A DNA stretch of 64,000 nucleotides, taken from Acrocarpospora phusangensis. Its GTDB lineage: Bacteria; Actinomycetota; Actinomycetes; Streptosporangiales; Streptosporangiaceae. This document shows, piece by piece, positions 27,886 through 36,496 of the stretch. The DNA lies in NCBI RefSeq assembly GCF_016862995.1, contig NZ_BOOA01000002.1, positions 1 to 64,000 on the forward strand. Direction: 5' to 3'. The first letter of the stretch is position 1; each line of letters starts with the position of its first letter. A model generated the notes under the pieces. The model was not told where the DNA came from. It was given only the letters and a program-made list of their open reading frames with translations, and made no database searches. The position numbers and the translations under genes are program-made.

Positions 27886-28283
27886 GCGGCGGAATCGCCA
27901 TCGACTGGGACCTGTTGCGGGAGCACGCGGCGGAGGCGATGACGCACGCGTACGCGCCGTACTCGAAGTTCCCGGTGGGGGCGGCGGCGCTGGTGGACGA
28001 CGGCAGGATCGTCGTCGGCTGCAACGTGGAGAACGCCTCGTACGGGATCGGCCTGTGCGCCGAGTGCGGCCTGGTGTCCGCGCTGCACGCCTCCGGCGGG
28101 GGCAGGCTGGTGGCGTTCACCTGCGTGGACGGCCACGGCGAGCTGCTCATGCCGTGCGGCCGCTGCCGGCAGCTGCTGTACGAGCAGGGCGGACCTGAGC
28201 TTCTGGTGGAGACGCCGGAAGGGCCGTGGCGCATGGCGGACATCCTGCCGTTCGCGTTCGGCCCGGAAGACCTGTCGCGTTAA
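27882..28283 (+). CDS. cdd: cytidine deaminase
   Basis: 133-aa homotetrameric-type zinc enzyme converting (deoxy)cytidine to (deoxy)uridine. The zinc/catalytic motif is Cys-Ala-Glu in GIGLCAECGLV and Pro-Cys-x2-Cys in LMPCGRCRQLLY. The substrate loop APYSKFPVGAA and the NVENASYG motif are present. ATG overlaps the permease stop. Position after the importer and 12 nt before deoA gives a simple route: import, deaminate, phosphorolyse. Confidence 0.96.
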   Translation: MSGGIAIDWDLLREHAAEAMTHAYAPYSKFPVGAAALVDDGRIVVGCNVENASYGIGLCAECGLVSALHASGGGRLVAFTCVDGHGELLMPCGRCRQLLYEQGGPELLVETPEGPWRMADILPFAFGPEDLSR

Positions 28284-28295
28284 TCGGGGGAGAGC

Positions 28296-29579
28296 ATGGG
28301 ATTCGACGCCGTCGAGATCATTTCGATCAAGCGGGACCGGGGGGAGCTGTCCACCCCGCAGATCGACTGGGTGATCGACGCTTACACCAAGGGCGACGTG
28401 GCCGACGAGCAGATGTCCGCGCTGGCCATGGCGATCCTGCTCAACGGCATGAACCGGCGGGAGATCGCGGACTGGACCCAGGCCATGATCCGCTCGGGTG
28501 AGCGCATGGACTGGTCGGTCCTGGACCGGCCGACCGCCGACAAACACTCCACCGGAGGCGTCGGCGACAAGATCACCTTGCCGCTGGCGCCGCTGGTCGC
28601 CGCCTGCGGCGCGTACGTCCCGCAGCTGTCCGGGCGCGGCCTCGGCCACACGGGCGGCACGCTGGACAAGCTCGAATCCATCCCCGGCTGGCGCGCCAAC
28701 CTCTCCAACGACGAGATGCTGGGCGTCATCCGGGCCTCCGGGGCGGTGGTCTGCGCGGCGGGCACCGGGCTGGCCCCGGCCGACAAGAAGCTCTACGCCC
28801 TGCGCGACGTCACCGGCACGGTCGAGTCCATCCCGCTGATCGCCTCGTCGATCATGTCCAAGAAGATCGCCGAAGGTACCGGCTCGCTCGTCCTGGACGT
28901 CAAGGTGGGCTCCGGCGCGTTCATGAAGAACGTGGACAGCGCCCGCGAGCTGGCCACCACCATGGTCGCCCTGGGCACCGACGCCGGCGTGCGTACGGTC
29001 GCCCTCCTCACCGCCATGGACCGGCCACTCGGCCTCAAGATCGGCAACGCTCTGGAAGTGGCGGAGTCCCTGGAGGTCCTCGCCGGCGGCGGCCCCGCCG
29101 ACGTGGTCGAGCTGACCCTGCGCCTGGCCCGCGAGATGCTGGCCGCCGCGGGCATCTCCGGCAAGGACCCCGAGCAGGCGCTCAAGGACGGCTCCGCTAT
29201 GGACGCCTGGCGTCGCATGATCACCGCCCAGGGCGGCGACCCCGACGGTGTGCTGCCCCAGGCCGCCGAGTCCATGACCGTCAACGCCCCGGCCTCGGGC
29301 GTGCTGTCCCGGCTCGACGCGTACGGCGTGGGCGTGGCCGCCTGGCGGCTGGGCGCGGGCCGCGCCCGCAAGGAGGACCCGGTGTCCTTCGGCGCCGGCA
29401 TCACCCTGCACGCCAAGCCCGGCGACGTCGTCCGCGAGGGCCGGCCCCTGATGACCCTGCACGCCGACGAGACCGCGCGTTTCGACCGCGCCCTCCAGTC
29501 CCTGGACGGCGCCTACGAGGTGACCGCCGCCGGCGACCCCGGCCTGCTTCCGCTGGTGATCGACCGCATCGAGGCGTAA
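28296..29579 (+). CDS. deoA: thymidine phosphorylase
   Basis: 427-aa pyrimidine nucleoside phosphorylase splitting thymidine/deoxyuridine with phosphate to the base and deoxyribose 1-phosphate. Signature stretches include SGERMDWS, KHSTGGVGDKITLPLAPL (phosphate site), SGRGLGHTGGTLDKLESIPG, YALRDVTGTVESIPLIASSI and KVGSGAFMKN. GGGGGAG precedes the ATG. Last gene of the importer-cdd-deoA operon. The sugar phosphate produced needs a phosphopentomutase, probably the phosphohexomutase homologue encoded at 33.9-35.6 kb. Confidence 0.95.
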   Translation: MGFDAVEIISIKRDRGELSTPQIDWVIDAYTKGDVADEQMSALAMAILLNGMNRREIADWTQAMIRSGERMDWSVLDRPTADKHSTGGVGDKITLPLAPLVAACGAYVPQLSGRGLGHTGGTLDKLESIPGWRANLSNDEMLGVIRASGAVVCAAGTGLAPADKKLYALRDVTGTVESIPLIASSIMSKKIAEGTGSLVLDVKVGSGAFMKNVDSARELATTMVALGTDAGVRTVALLTAMDRPLGLKIGNALEVAESLEVLAGGGPADVVELTLRLAREMLAAAGISGKDPEQALKDGSAMDAWRRMITAQGGDPDGVLPQAAESMTVNAPASGVLSRLDAYGVGVAAWRLGAGRARKEDPVSFGAGITLHAKPGDVVREGRPLMTLHADETARFDRALQSLDGAYEVTAAGDPGLLPLVIDRIEA

Positions 29580-29580
29580 C

Positions 29581-29958
29581 TCACAGGTGTTTGCCGAGGA
29601 CGGCCCGGTGGGTGGGCTGGGCCTCGGCATGGGCGTCGCGGCCCTTGGGGGTGAGGGAGACATAGACGCCGCGGCGGTCGTCCTCGCAGAGGGAGCGGAC
29701 GACCAGGCCGTCCTTCTCCAGCCGGGCGATGAGGCGGGAGAGCGCGCTCTGGCTCAGGTGCACGCATTCGGCCAGCTCCTGGACGCGGAAGCCGCCGCCG
29801 GGTGACCTGCAGACGCCTTCGGCCATGCGGTCGAGGACCTCGAACTCGCTCACGCCCAGGTCGTGTTTGTCGTGCAGCTCGCGCTCCAGGGCGCACACGA
29901 TCGTCGCGTGCTGGGCCAGCAACTGGCGCCAGGCGGTGACGACGTCGGTGTCGTTCAT
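29581..29958 (-). CDS. MarR family repressor of the adjacent MFS exporter
   Basis: 125-aa winged-helix regulator. VSEFEVLDRMAEG, LAECVHLSQSALSRLIARLEKDGLV (recognition helix) and EDDRRGVYVSLTPKGRD (wing) are classic MarR. ATG at 29958 has GGGGAGGA upstream; the longer frame to 29985 contains the SD and is rejected. It is divergent from the MFS gene. The 96-nt gap has a TTGCAT-N17-TACGGT promoter for marR and a -10 for the MFS gene, both touching palindromes of ATGCA/TGCAT type. So it should repress both, released by an exported drug or metabolite. Confidence 0.93.
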   Translation of the reverse strand: MNDTDVVTAWRQLLAQHATIVCALERELHDKHDLGVSEFEVLDRMAEGVCRSPGGGFRVQELAECVHLSQSALSRLIARLEKDGLVVRSLCEDDRRGVYVSLTPKGRDAHAEAQPTHRAVLGKHL

Positions 29959-29975
29959 GATTCCTCCCCGCGCGT

Positions 29976-30047
29976 ACCGTAGCATGCTCGGTCATTAGAT
30001 GCAAACGCATTAATTGCTTGTGCATTGAATGCATGTGCATCTAAAAT
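29976..30047. promoter_or_regulatory. overlapping divergent promoters and MarR operators
   Basis: Minus strand, marR: -35 TTGCAT (30004-29999), 17 nt, -10 TACGGT (29981-29976). Plus strand, MFS: -10 TAAAAT (30042-30047) 7 nt before the ATG, with TTGTGC (30018-30023) 18 nt upstream as a weak -35. Operators: TTAGATGCA (29995-30003) and TGCATCTAA (30036-30044) are perfect inverted copies. The second half also forms a tight palindrome TTGAATGCA-TG-TGCATCTAA (30025-30044). The palindromes cover the marR -35 and the MFS -10. Confidence 0.75.
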
Positions 30048-30054
30048 CGGGGTC

Positions 30055-31467
30055 ATGGAATCGTCTGCGCGGGACGCGCGCTGGGGGGCAGCCCTGTGGG
30101 GGTTGCTCGCCGTTCTGTGTGCTGTTGTCTTCCTTGACGGGCTGGATGTGTCGATGGTCGGGGTGGCGCTGCCGTCCATCCAGGCCGAACTGGGGATGTC
30201 GACCGCCGCCCTGCAATGGGTGGTCAGCGGTTATGTGCTGGGGTACGGCGGGCTGCTGCTGCTCGGCGGGCGGACCGCCGACCTGCTGGGACGGCGGCGG
30301 GTGCTGCTGGTCGCGCTCGGAGTGTTCGCGGGGGCATCACTCCTGGGCGGGCTGGCCACGGACGGGACGCTGCTCATCGCGGCGAGGTTCGTCAAGGGAG
30401 TCAGTGCGGCTTTCACGGCTCCGGCGGCCTTCTCGATCATCACCACCACGTTCGCCGAAGGGCCGGCCAGGAACCGGGCCCTGAGCATCTTCACCGCCTG
30501 CGCGGCCAGCGGCTTCTCGCTCGGCCTGGTGCTGTCCGGCCTGCTCACCGAACTCGGCTGGCGGTGGACGTTCCTGATGCCGGCGCCGATCGCCGTCCTG
30601 GCCCTGCTGGCGGGCCTCAAGCTGATCCCCAGGAACGACGAGCGGGCCGAGGGCGGCTACGACGTGCTGGGAGCCGTCACCATCACGGCCGCCATGTTGC
30701 TGCTGGTGTTCACCGTGGTCGAGGCGCCCGAGGCCGGCGTGGCGCGTACGGTCGCGACGGGGGCCGCGTCACTCGCCCTGCTGGCGCTGTTCATCTGGCT
30801 GGAACGCCGGGTACGGCACCCGCTCGTCCGCCTCGGCCTCCTGCGAACCGGCCACCTGGCCAGGGCCAACATCGGCATCATGATCCTGTTCGGGTCGTAC
30901 GTGGGGTTCCAGTTCGCGGCCATGCAGTACTTCCAGAACCTGCTGCACTGGTCGGCGCTGGAGACGGCGCTCGCGTTCCTGCCGTCCGGGCTGCTGGTGG
31001 CGATCACCTCCACCCGGATGGGCGGCTTCGCGGACCGGTTCGGCACCGGCAAGCTGATCGCGGTCGGCGCGGCCGCGCTGACCGCCGGGTACAGCCTGTT
31101 CCTCCGCCTCGACGAGGCGCCCAGCTTCGCCGGCATGGTGCTGCCGGGCATGGTCCTGCTGGGCATCGCGTTCGCGCTGTCGTTCCCGTCGCTCAACATC
31201 CAGGGCGTGGCGGGCGTCCACGACGACGAGCAGGGACTGGCCTCGGGGCTGCTCAACACCTCGGGGCAGATCGGCGGCGCGGTGGTGCTGGCGATCGTGA
31301 CGGCCGTGCTGACGATCGGCGTGGGGGACCCGATCGCGACCTTCCGGGCGGCGATCGTGATCTCGGTCGTGTTCGCGCTGCTCGGGCTGGGCGTGGCGAT
31401 CAGCGGGCTGCGCTTCCGGTCCGCCGAGCCGGCGGACCAGCAGGAAAAGGTCTTGGAAACCGTCTGA
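30055..31467 (+). CDS. MFS drug exporter, EmrB/QacA (DHA2) family
   Basis: 470-aa transporter with about 14 TM helices. The start FLDGLDVSMVGVALPSIQ and motif LQWVVSGYVLGYGGLLLLGG then GRTADLLGRRRVLL (motif A) are typical of proton-driven DHA2 multidrug exporters. The C-terminal half has GGFADRFGTGKLIAVG (second motif A) and LASGLLNTSGQIGGAVVLAI. ATG at 30055 lies 7 nt after a TAAAAT -10, so the mRNA is probably leaderless; there is no good SD. Paired with MarR. No clue to the substrate. Confidence 0.93.
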   Translation: MESSARDARWGAALWGLLAVLCAVVFLDGLDVSMVGVALPSIQAELGMSTAALQWVVSGYVLGYGGLLLLGGRTADLLGRRRVLLVALGVFAGASLLGGLATDGTLLIAARFVKGVSAAFTAPAAFSIITTTFAEGPARNRALSIFTACAASGFSLGLVLSGLLTELGWRWTFLMPAPIAVLALLAGLKLIPRNDERAEGGYDVLGAVTITAAMLLLVFTVVEAPEAGVARTVATGAASLALLALFIWLERRVRHPLVRLGLLRTGHLARANIGIMILFGSYVGFQFAAMQYFQNLLHWSALETALAFLPSGLLVAITSTRMGGFADRFGTGKLIAVGAAALTAGYSLFLRLDEAPSFAGMVLPGMVLLGIAFALSFPSLNIQGVAGVHDDEQGLASGLLNTSGQIGGAVVLAIVTAVLTIGVGDPIATFRAAIVISVVFALLGLGVAISGLRFRSAEPADQQEKVLETV

Positions 31468-31490
31468 GAACTTTCTTCTCCGTCTTCTCG

Positions 31491-31523
31491 TCCTACGGAG
31501 TACAGAACACACTCCGAGGAGGG
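31491..31523 (+). promoter_or_regulatory. hairpin overlapping the ribosome-binding site of the AMIN-like gene
   Basis: TCCTACGGAGT (31491-31501) can pair with ACTCCGAGGA (31511-31520), a 10-bp stem with one bulged A and a 9-nt loop. The right arm contains the start of the GAGGAGGG Shine-Dalgarno (31516-31523). It could mask translation initiation, if the transcript starts upstream. Confidence 0.4.
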
Positions 31524-31531
31524 AAACGGAC

Positions 31532-32047
31532 ATGAAACTCCGTGCGTTACTGGTGGCGCTGGTCGCCGCAGGGGCCACCTTCGGCGTGGCGGCCCAGCCC
31601 GTGGCCGCCGCGCCGAAGCCGTTCAGCAAGAAGGAAGTCACCGTCACACGGGCCTGGAACGCTCCAGCGACCGTCGCCGGCGTGCGGTACGCCCGGCACA
31701 AGGGCTACGACCGCGTCGTCGTGGATCTCAAGGGGCCGTTCCCCGGCTACACCATCCGGTGGGTGAAGAAGCTCATCTCGGACGGGTCCGGAATGCCGTA
31801 CAACGTGAAGGGGAAGGCGTTCCTGGAGGTCAGGCTCGGCTGGGCGCGGGCGCACACCGACGCGGGGAAGCCCACCTGGGCGGGCGGGCCGATCTACAAG
31901 GCCGACCTGGGCAACCTCACCAGGGTGGTCAGGACCGGCGACTACGAGGGGTACGTGACGATCGGGCTCGCGCTCAAGAAGAAGGCGGGATTCCGCGTCC
32001 TTGAGCAGAAGCAGCCCGACCGGATCGTCATCGACGTCGCCCACTGA
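31532..32047 (+). CDS. secreted AMIN-like domain protein
   Basis: 171-aa exported protein. Signal peptide 1-27 (RALLVALVAAGATFGVAA, AAA cleavage). The mature part is one beta-rich domain with HKGYDRVVVDLKGPFPGY, FLEVRLGWARAHT and the closing PDRIVIDVAH, the pattern of actinobacterial 'AMIN-like' proteins. AMIN domains often localise cell-wall enzymes; here there is no enzyme domain attached. AGGAGGG upstream of the ATG is partly enclosed in a hairpin. Neighbours (MFS, adenosine deaminase) do not suggest a function. Confidence 0.8.
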   Translation: MKLRALLVALVAAGATFGVAAQPVAAAPKPFSKKEVTVTRAWNAPATVAGVRYARHKGYDRVVVDLKGPFPGYTIRWVKKLISDGSGMPYNVKGKAFLEVRLGWARAHTDAGKPTWAGGPIYKADLGNLTRVVRTGDYEGYVTIGLALKKKAGFRVLEQKQPDRIVIDVAH

Positions 32048-32090
32048 GATTCGGCAAACTCTGCTAGATCGTCGTTTTCGCAGGTGGCGG

Positions 32091-32102
32091 TAGGATGCCG
32101 GG
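32091..32102 (+). promoter_or_regulatory. -10 element for leaderless add transcript
   Basis: TAGGAT (32091-32096) lies 6 nt before the add ATG with no Shine-Dalgarno between them, the spacing of leaderless actinobacterial transcripts. No clear -35. Confidence 0.5.
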
Positions 32103-33179
32103 ATGACCCAGCCCACTCTAGAGCAGATTCGCCAGGCCCCGAAGGTCCTGCTCCACGACCACCTCGACGGTGGCCTGCGGACCGGCACGATCATCGATCT
32201 GGCCCGGGAGTCCGGCTACGACAAGCTGCCGTCGAACGACCCGGCCAACCTGGCGCAGTGGTTCCAGGAGGCGTCCGACTCCGGGTCGCTGGAGCGGTAT
32301 CTGGAGACCTTCGCGCACACCGTGGGGGTCATGCAGTCCCGGGAGGCGCTGATCAGGTGCGCGGCCGAATGCGCCGAGGACCTGGCCGCCGACGGCGTCG
32401 TCTACGCCGAGGTGCGGTACGCGCCGGAGCTGCACACCTCGAACGGGCTCACCCTGGACGAGGTCGTCACCGCGGTCAACGAGGGCTTCCGGCTCGGCTC
32501 CGAGGGCCGGGGCATCCGGGTCGGCACGCTGCTCACCGCCATGCGCCACCAGGCGAGATCCATGGAGATCGCCGAACTGGCCGTGCGCTACCGGGACGTG
32601 GGCGTGGTCGGCTTCGACATCGCCGGCGCCGAGGCCGGGTACCCTCCCACCCGGCACCTCGACGCCTTCGAATATCTCCAGCGCGAGAACGCGCACTTCA
32701 CCATCCACGCCGGCGAGGGCTTCGGGCTGCCCTCGATCTGGCAGGCGATCCAGTGGTGCGGCGCCGACCGGCTCGGCCACGGCGTGCGGATCATCGACGA
32801 CATCGCGGTCGCGGCGGACGGCGAGGCCAAACTGGGCAGGCTCGCGGCCTACGTCCGGGACAAGCGCATCCCGCTGGAGATGGCCCCCACCTCCAACCTG
32901 CAGACCGGCGCCGCCGCGTCCATCGCCGAGCACCCCATCGGGCTGCTCCGCCGGCTCTACTTCCGGGTCACGGTCAACACCGACAACCGCCTGATGAGCG
33001 CCACCTCGGTGTCCCAGGAGTTCGACAAACTGGTCCAGGCGTTCGGGTACGACTGGGACGACCTCCAGTGGTTCACCGTCAACGCGATGAAATCGGCGTT
33101 CATCCCGTTCGACGAGCGGCTCGCCCTCATCAACGGCGTGATCAAGCCGGGGTTCGCGCAGCTCAAGTGGCGCGCATGA
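32103..33179 (+). CDS. add: adenosine deaminase
   Basis: 358-aa zinc enzyme converting adenosine/deoxyadenosine to inosine. [11 protein letters not shown] gives the first zinc pair (HxH), HAGEGFG the catalytic His-Ala-Gly-Glu, DRLGHGVRI the next His, and NTDNRLMS the Asp of the last metal site (family usually NTDDP; here NTDNR). ATG at 32103 follows a TAGGAT -10, no SD. Feeds inosine to the purine nucleoside phosphorylase at 35.6 kb. Its stop overlaps the next gene (ATGA). Confidence 0.94.
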   Translation: MTQPTLEQIRQAPKVLLHDHLDGGLRTGTIIDLARESGYDKLPSNDPANLAQWFQEASDSGSLERYLETFAHTVGVMQSREALIRCAAECAEDLAADGVVYAEVRYAPELHTSNGLTLDEVVTAVNEGFRLGSEGRGIRVGTLLTAMRHQARSMEIAELAVRYRDVGVVGFDIAGAEAGYPPTRHLDAFEYLQRENAHFTIHAGEGFGLPSIWQAIQWCGADRLGHGVRIIDDIAVAADGEAKLGRLAAYVRDKRIPLEMAPTSNLQTGAAASIAEHPIGLLRRLYFRVTVNTDNRLMSATSVSQEFDKLVQAFGYDWDDLQWFTVNAMKSAFIPFDERLALINGVIKPGFAQLKWRA

Positions 33180-33796
33180 CGTACCGGTCGACGATGGCCT
33201 GGATCTTCGGGTGGGTCTGGGTGGTGTTCGCGGTGCTGAACACGGCCGACCTGATCATCCGCGGGACGATGCCGGTCGCGCTGGTGGTGGGCTCCGTGCT
33301 GGGCGTGATCACCTTCCTCGTCTTCGTGCTGTCGCTGCGCCCGGCGACGATCACCGAGGAGACCGGCGTACGGGTCCGCAACCCGTTCCGCAACGTGTTC
33401 CTGCCGTGGCACACGGTGGACGACGTCGAGGTGTCGAACGCGATCACGATCAAGGCCGGGGAGCTGCGCGTGCGGTGCTGGACGCCGCAGCCGTCGGCGC
33501 GGGAGCGGGCCAAGGCCGTCCGGCAGGCCGGATCGAGCCGGTCCGGGCGTTCTGGCCGGTCTGGCCGGTATCCGACGTCGGAGCCGGTGCGGTCGAAGGG
33601 GGAGCGGGCCGCCGCGGAGGCCCTGGCCGGGCGGACGCACGCCGACTGGGTGGCCGAGCAGATCCGCGAGCTGGCCGGGCGGAACAAGCGCAAGACCGGC
33701 GGGGAGGCCACGGTGACGTGGTCGCCCTCCGCGATCGCCGCCGCGGCCGCGGCGGGAGCGCTCGTCATCGCGGCCGTGATCGCGGCTTCGCTCTAG
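33176..33796 (+). CDS. PH-like domain membrane protein
   Basis: 206-aa protein: two N-terminal TM helices (about residues 8-28 and 32-53), then a small beta domain ([37 protein letters not shown]) of the bacterial PH (DUF2581/PH_6) type. A long basic Ser/Arg/Gly-rich stretch ([14 protein letters not shown]) and a last TM helix ([18 protein letters not shown]) follow. It overlaps add by 4 nt and so is co-expressed. The same add-PH pair exists in other actinobacteria by memory. Function unknown. Confidence 0.82.
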   Translation: MTYRSTMAWIFGWVWVVFAVLNTADLIIRGTMPVALVVGSVLGVITFLVFVLSLRPATITEETGVRVRNPFRNVFLPWHTVDDVEVSNAITIKAGELRVRCWTPQPSARERAKAVRQAGSSRSGRSGRSGRYPTSEPVRSKGERAAAEALAGRTHADWVAEQIRELAGRNKRKTGGEATVTWSPSAIAAAAAAGALVIAAVIAASL

Positions 33797-33910
33797 GCTT
33801 CCCGGAGCGTCCGAGACCCGCCCAAGACCCAAGGAGCCGCTTCTCGCCGTTATCCGGCGCCGTCAACGCAGGTGCCGGTTCGCGCCGTACCGGCGCCAAG
33901 AGGACCTGCT

Positions 33911-35563
33911 TCACAGCCCCAGGGCTTGGGCGATGTCGTGTTTGAGGGTGGCCAGGTCCTCGGCGGCCTGGGTGCGGGCCTCGTCCACCTCGCCGGTCAC
34001 CGGGAGGACGACCTCCAGGTAGCACTTGAGTTTGGGTTCGGTGCCGCTCGGACGGACCACCACGCGGGCGCCCCCCGCCAGGCGGAAGCGCATGCCGTCG
34101 GTGGGCGGCAGGCCGCCCGCTCCCGCCGCCAGGTCCTCGGCCGACTCGACCTTCCGGCCGCCCAGCTCGGCCGGGGGCGTCGCGCGCAGCCGCTCCATCG
34201 CCTGGGTGATCAGCGACAGGTCCTCGACCCGGAACGAGAGCTGCGACGTCGCGTGCAGGCCGTACTTTCTGGCCTGGTCGTCGAGGAGGTCGATGAGGGT
34301 GCGGCCGTCCCGTTTGGCCTGGGCGGCGATCGCGCCGATGGTGAGGGCGGCGCTGATGCCGTCCTTGTCGTGCACCGGCAGGCCCGCGTCGGAGCCGACG
34401 CTGTAGCCCAGCGCCTCCTCGTAGCCGTAGACCAGCCCGTCGCCCGCCTTCATGATCCACTTGAAGCCGGTCAGCGTCTCCCGGTAGGGCACGCCGTACG
34501 CCTCCGCGATCCGTCCCAGCAGGGACGACGACACGATCGTGGTGGCCACCAGCCGGTCCGGCCCGGACGTGTTCCGCAGCACGTGCTCGCCGAGCAGCCC
34601 GCCCACCTCGTCCCCGGTCAGCATCCGGAACCTGCCGTCCGGCAGCCGCGCCCCCACCGCGCACCGGTCCGCGTCCGGATCGTTCGCGACCACGAGATCC
34701 GCCTGTACGGCAGGCGCCGACGCCAGCTCCAGCGCCAGATCCATCGCCCCCGGCTCCTCCGGATTCGGGAACGCCACAGTGGGGAAGTCCGGATCCGGCC
34801 GGTGCTGCGCCCCCACGATCATCGGCGACTTGAACCCGGCCGCCACGAACGCCGCCGCCAGTGTGGACCCGCCCACCCCGTGCAGCGGCGTGTACGCCAC
34901 CCGCAGCTCCCGGGCGTCCCCCAGCGGCAGCGAGATCACCGCGTCCAGGTACGGCTGCACGATCGCGTTCTGCCCGAGGACCGTCCACTCCTCCCCGAGC
35001 GGCAGCTCGTCCACCCGGCCCACCGCGTCGATCGCCCGCGAGATCTCCCCGTCGATCGGCGGCACGATCTGGGTGCCGTCCCCCCAGTAGACCTTGTAGC
35101 CGTTGTCCCTGGGCGGGTTGTGCGAGGCGGTGACCATGACTCCGGCGTCCGCGCCCAGGTGCCGTACCGCGAAGGCCAGGACGGGGGTGGGGTAGCGGTC
35201 GCCCATGACGGCGACGCGCAGGCCCGCGCCGGTGAGCACGGCCGCGGTGTCGCGGGCGAACACGTCCGAGTTGTGCCGCGCGTCGTAGCCGACCACGACC
35301 AGCTTGCCGGGGCCGAGCACCGCCGCCAGACCGGCCGCCGCGCGCATCACGGTGACCCGGTTCATCCGGTTCGGTCCCGCGCCCAGTTCGCCGCGCAGCC
35401 CGGCAGTGCCGAACTCCAGCTTGGCGCCGAACCGGTCCCGCAGCGCCTCCGGATCCCCGAGCAGGGACTCCAGTTCGGCCCGGGTCACCGGGTCGGGATC
35501 CTGCGCGAGCCATTCGGCCGCCAGCAGTTCGAGCTCAGCGTGCTCAGCGAGCTCAGCGTTCAT
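33911..35563 (-). CDS. phosphohexomutase family enzyme, probable phosphopentomutase
   Basis: 550-aa alpha-D-phosphohexomutase of the PGM2/PmmB type. Four domains with the phosphoserine loop in VMVTASHNPPRDNGYKVYW, metal loop NDPDADRCAVG, sugar loop GYEEALGYSVG and phosphate loop RPSGTEPKLKCYLEV. N-terminal FGTAGLRGELGAGPNRMN is typical. The equivalent Mtb gene pmmB (Rv3308) is also beside deoD. With PNP 40 nt upstream and deoA, cdd, add nearby, and no deoB in the window, (deoxy)ribose 1-phosphate to 5-phosphate is the likely reaction; glucose or mannose phosphate remain alternatives. SD not strong; ATG at 35563. Confidence 0.88.
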   Translation of the reverse strand: MNAELAEHAELELLAAEWLAQDPDPVTRAELESLLGDPEALRDRFGAKLEFGTAGLRGELGAGPNRMNRVTVMRAAAGLAAVLGPGKLVVVGYDARHNSDVFARDTAAVLTGAGLRVAVMGDRYPTPVLAFAVRHLGADAGVMVTASHNPPRDNGYKVYWGDGTQIVPPIDGEISRAIDAVGRVDELPLGEEWTVLGQNAIVQPYLDAVISLPLGDARELRVAYTPLHGVGGSTLAAAFVAAGFKSPMIVGAQHRPDPDFPTVAFPNPEEPGAMDLALELASAPAVQADLVVANDPDADRCAVGARLPDGRFRMLTGDEVGGLLGEHVLRNTSGPDRLVATTIVSSSLLGRIAEAYGVPYRETLTGFKWIMKAGDGLVYGYEEALGYSVGSDAGLPVHDKDGISAALTIGAIAAQAKRDGRTLIDLLDDQARKYGLHATSQLSFRVEDLSLITQAMERLRATPPAELGGRKVESAEDLAAGAGGLPPTDGMRFRLAGGARVVVRPSGTEPKLKCYLEVVLPVTGEVDEARTQAAEDLATLKHDIAQALGL

Positions 35564-35603
35564 CGCCGTCCCCCAGGGTGAATCTCGATCAGAGCTTCTT
35601 CGA

Positions 35604-36407
35604 TCAGAGCTTGTTGACGACCTCGCTGAGCAGCACGCCCATCCGCTTCGCGGTGGCCTTGCCCACAGCCAGGACCTCTTCGTGGTTGAGCGGCTCGCCG
35701 ACCAGGCCCGCCCCCGGGTTGGTGACCAGCGAGATGCCCAGCACCTCCGCCCCCGCCTCGCGGGCGGCGATCGCCTCCAGCACGGTGGACATGCCGATCA
35801 TGTCCCCGCCCAGCGTGCGCAGCATCCGGATCTCGGCCGGCGTCTCGTACGTCGGGCCCCGGAAGGCCACGTAGACGCCCTCGGCCAGGGTCGGGTCCGC
35901 CTCCTTGGCGAGCGCCCGCAGCCGCGGCGAGTACACGTTCGTGAGATCCAGGAAGGTGGAGCCGGTGAGCGGGTTCGCCCCGGTCATGTTGATGTGGTCG
36001 CTGATCAGCACCGGCTCGCCGACCCGCTGCGTCTCCGGCCGCAGTCCCCCGGCCGCGTTGGTCAGCACCACCGTGCGCACGCCCGTGGCGGCGGCCGTGC
36101 GGATGCCGTGCACGACCGGCTCGACGCCGCGTCCCTCGTACAGGTGGGTCCGGCCCAGGAAGATCAGCGCGTGCGCGCCGGACTCGATCCGTACCGCGCG
36201 GATGGTGCCCCCGTGTCCGGCCACGGCGGGCGCGGAGAACCCGGGCAGTTCGGTCACCGGCACCTCGGCCAGCGTCTCGCCGATCGCCTCGGCGGCCGGC
36301 ACCCAGCCCGACCCCATCACCAGGGCCACGTCGAAACCGTTCACCCCGGTACGGCTCTGCAGGGCCTCAGCGGCCTCGGCGGCGAGGGAATACGCGTCGT
36401 TGCTCAC
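35604..36407 (-). CDS. purine nucleoside phosphorylase (trimeric type)
   Basis: 267-aa PNP splitting inosine/guanosine with phosphate. VALVMGSGWVPAAEAIG (phosphate loop), GRTHLYEGRG, TNAAGGLRPE, SDHINMTGANPL and the base-site GPTYETPAEIRMLRTLGGDMIGMSTV are the trimeric PNP signatures. GTG at 36407 was chosen because TACGCT lies 7 nt upstream: a leaderless start. The longer frame to 36452 contains this promoter. Operon order is PNP then phosphomutase, with the GGCT-like gene upstream. Confidence 0.94.
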   Translation of the reverse strand: MSNDAYSLAAEAAEALQSRTGVNGFDVALVMGSGWVPAAEAIGETLAEVPVTELPGFSAPAVAGHGGTIRAVRIESGAHALIFLGRTHLYEGRGVEPVVHGIRTAAATGVRTVVLTNAAGGLRPETQRVGEPVLISDHINMTGANPLTGSTFLDLTNVYSPRLRALAKEADPTLAEGVYVAFRGPTYETPAEIRMLRTLGGDMIGMSTVLEAIAAREAGAEVLGISLVTNPGAGLVGEPLNHEEVLAVGKATAKRMGVLLSEVVNKL

Positions 36408-36420
36408 AGGACCGAGCGTA
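36408..36420 (-). promoter_or_regulatory. -10 element for leaderless PNP transcript
   Basis: TACGCT at 36420-36415 (minus strand), 7 nt before the GTG, no SD. A small hairpin GGGAT-N5-ATCCC (36427-36441) sits just upstream. No convincing -35. Confidence 0.55.
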
Positions 36421-36496
36421 CAGAAAGGGATGAAGTATCCCAGCCGCCCCACCTGCCAGAATCATTCATCAAATTTTCAGCGAGATTTCCCAACCC

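Noticed and set aside
32084-33175. Frame-extended PH-like protein starting at 32084
   Set aside because: The segment overlaps adenosine deaminase in another frame; ATG 33176 overlapping the add stop is the natural start.
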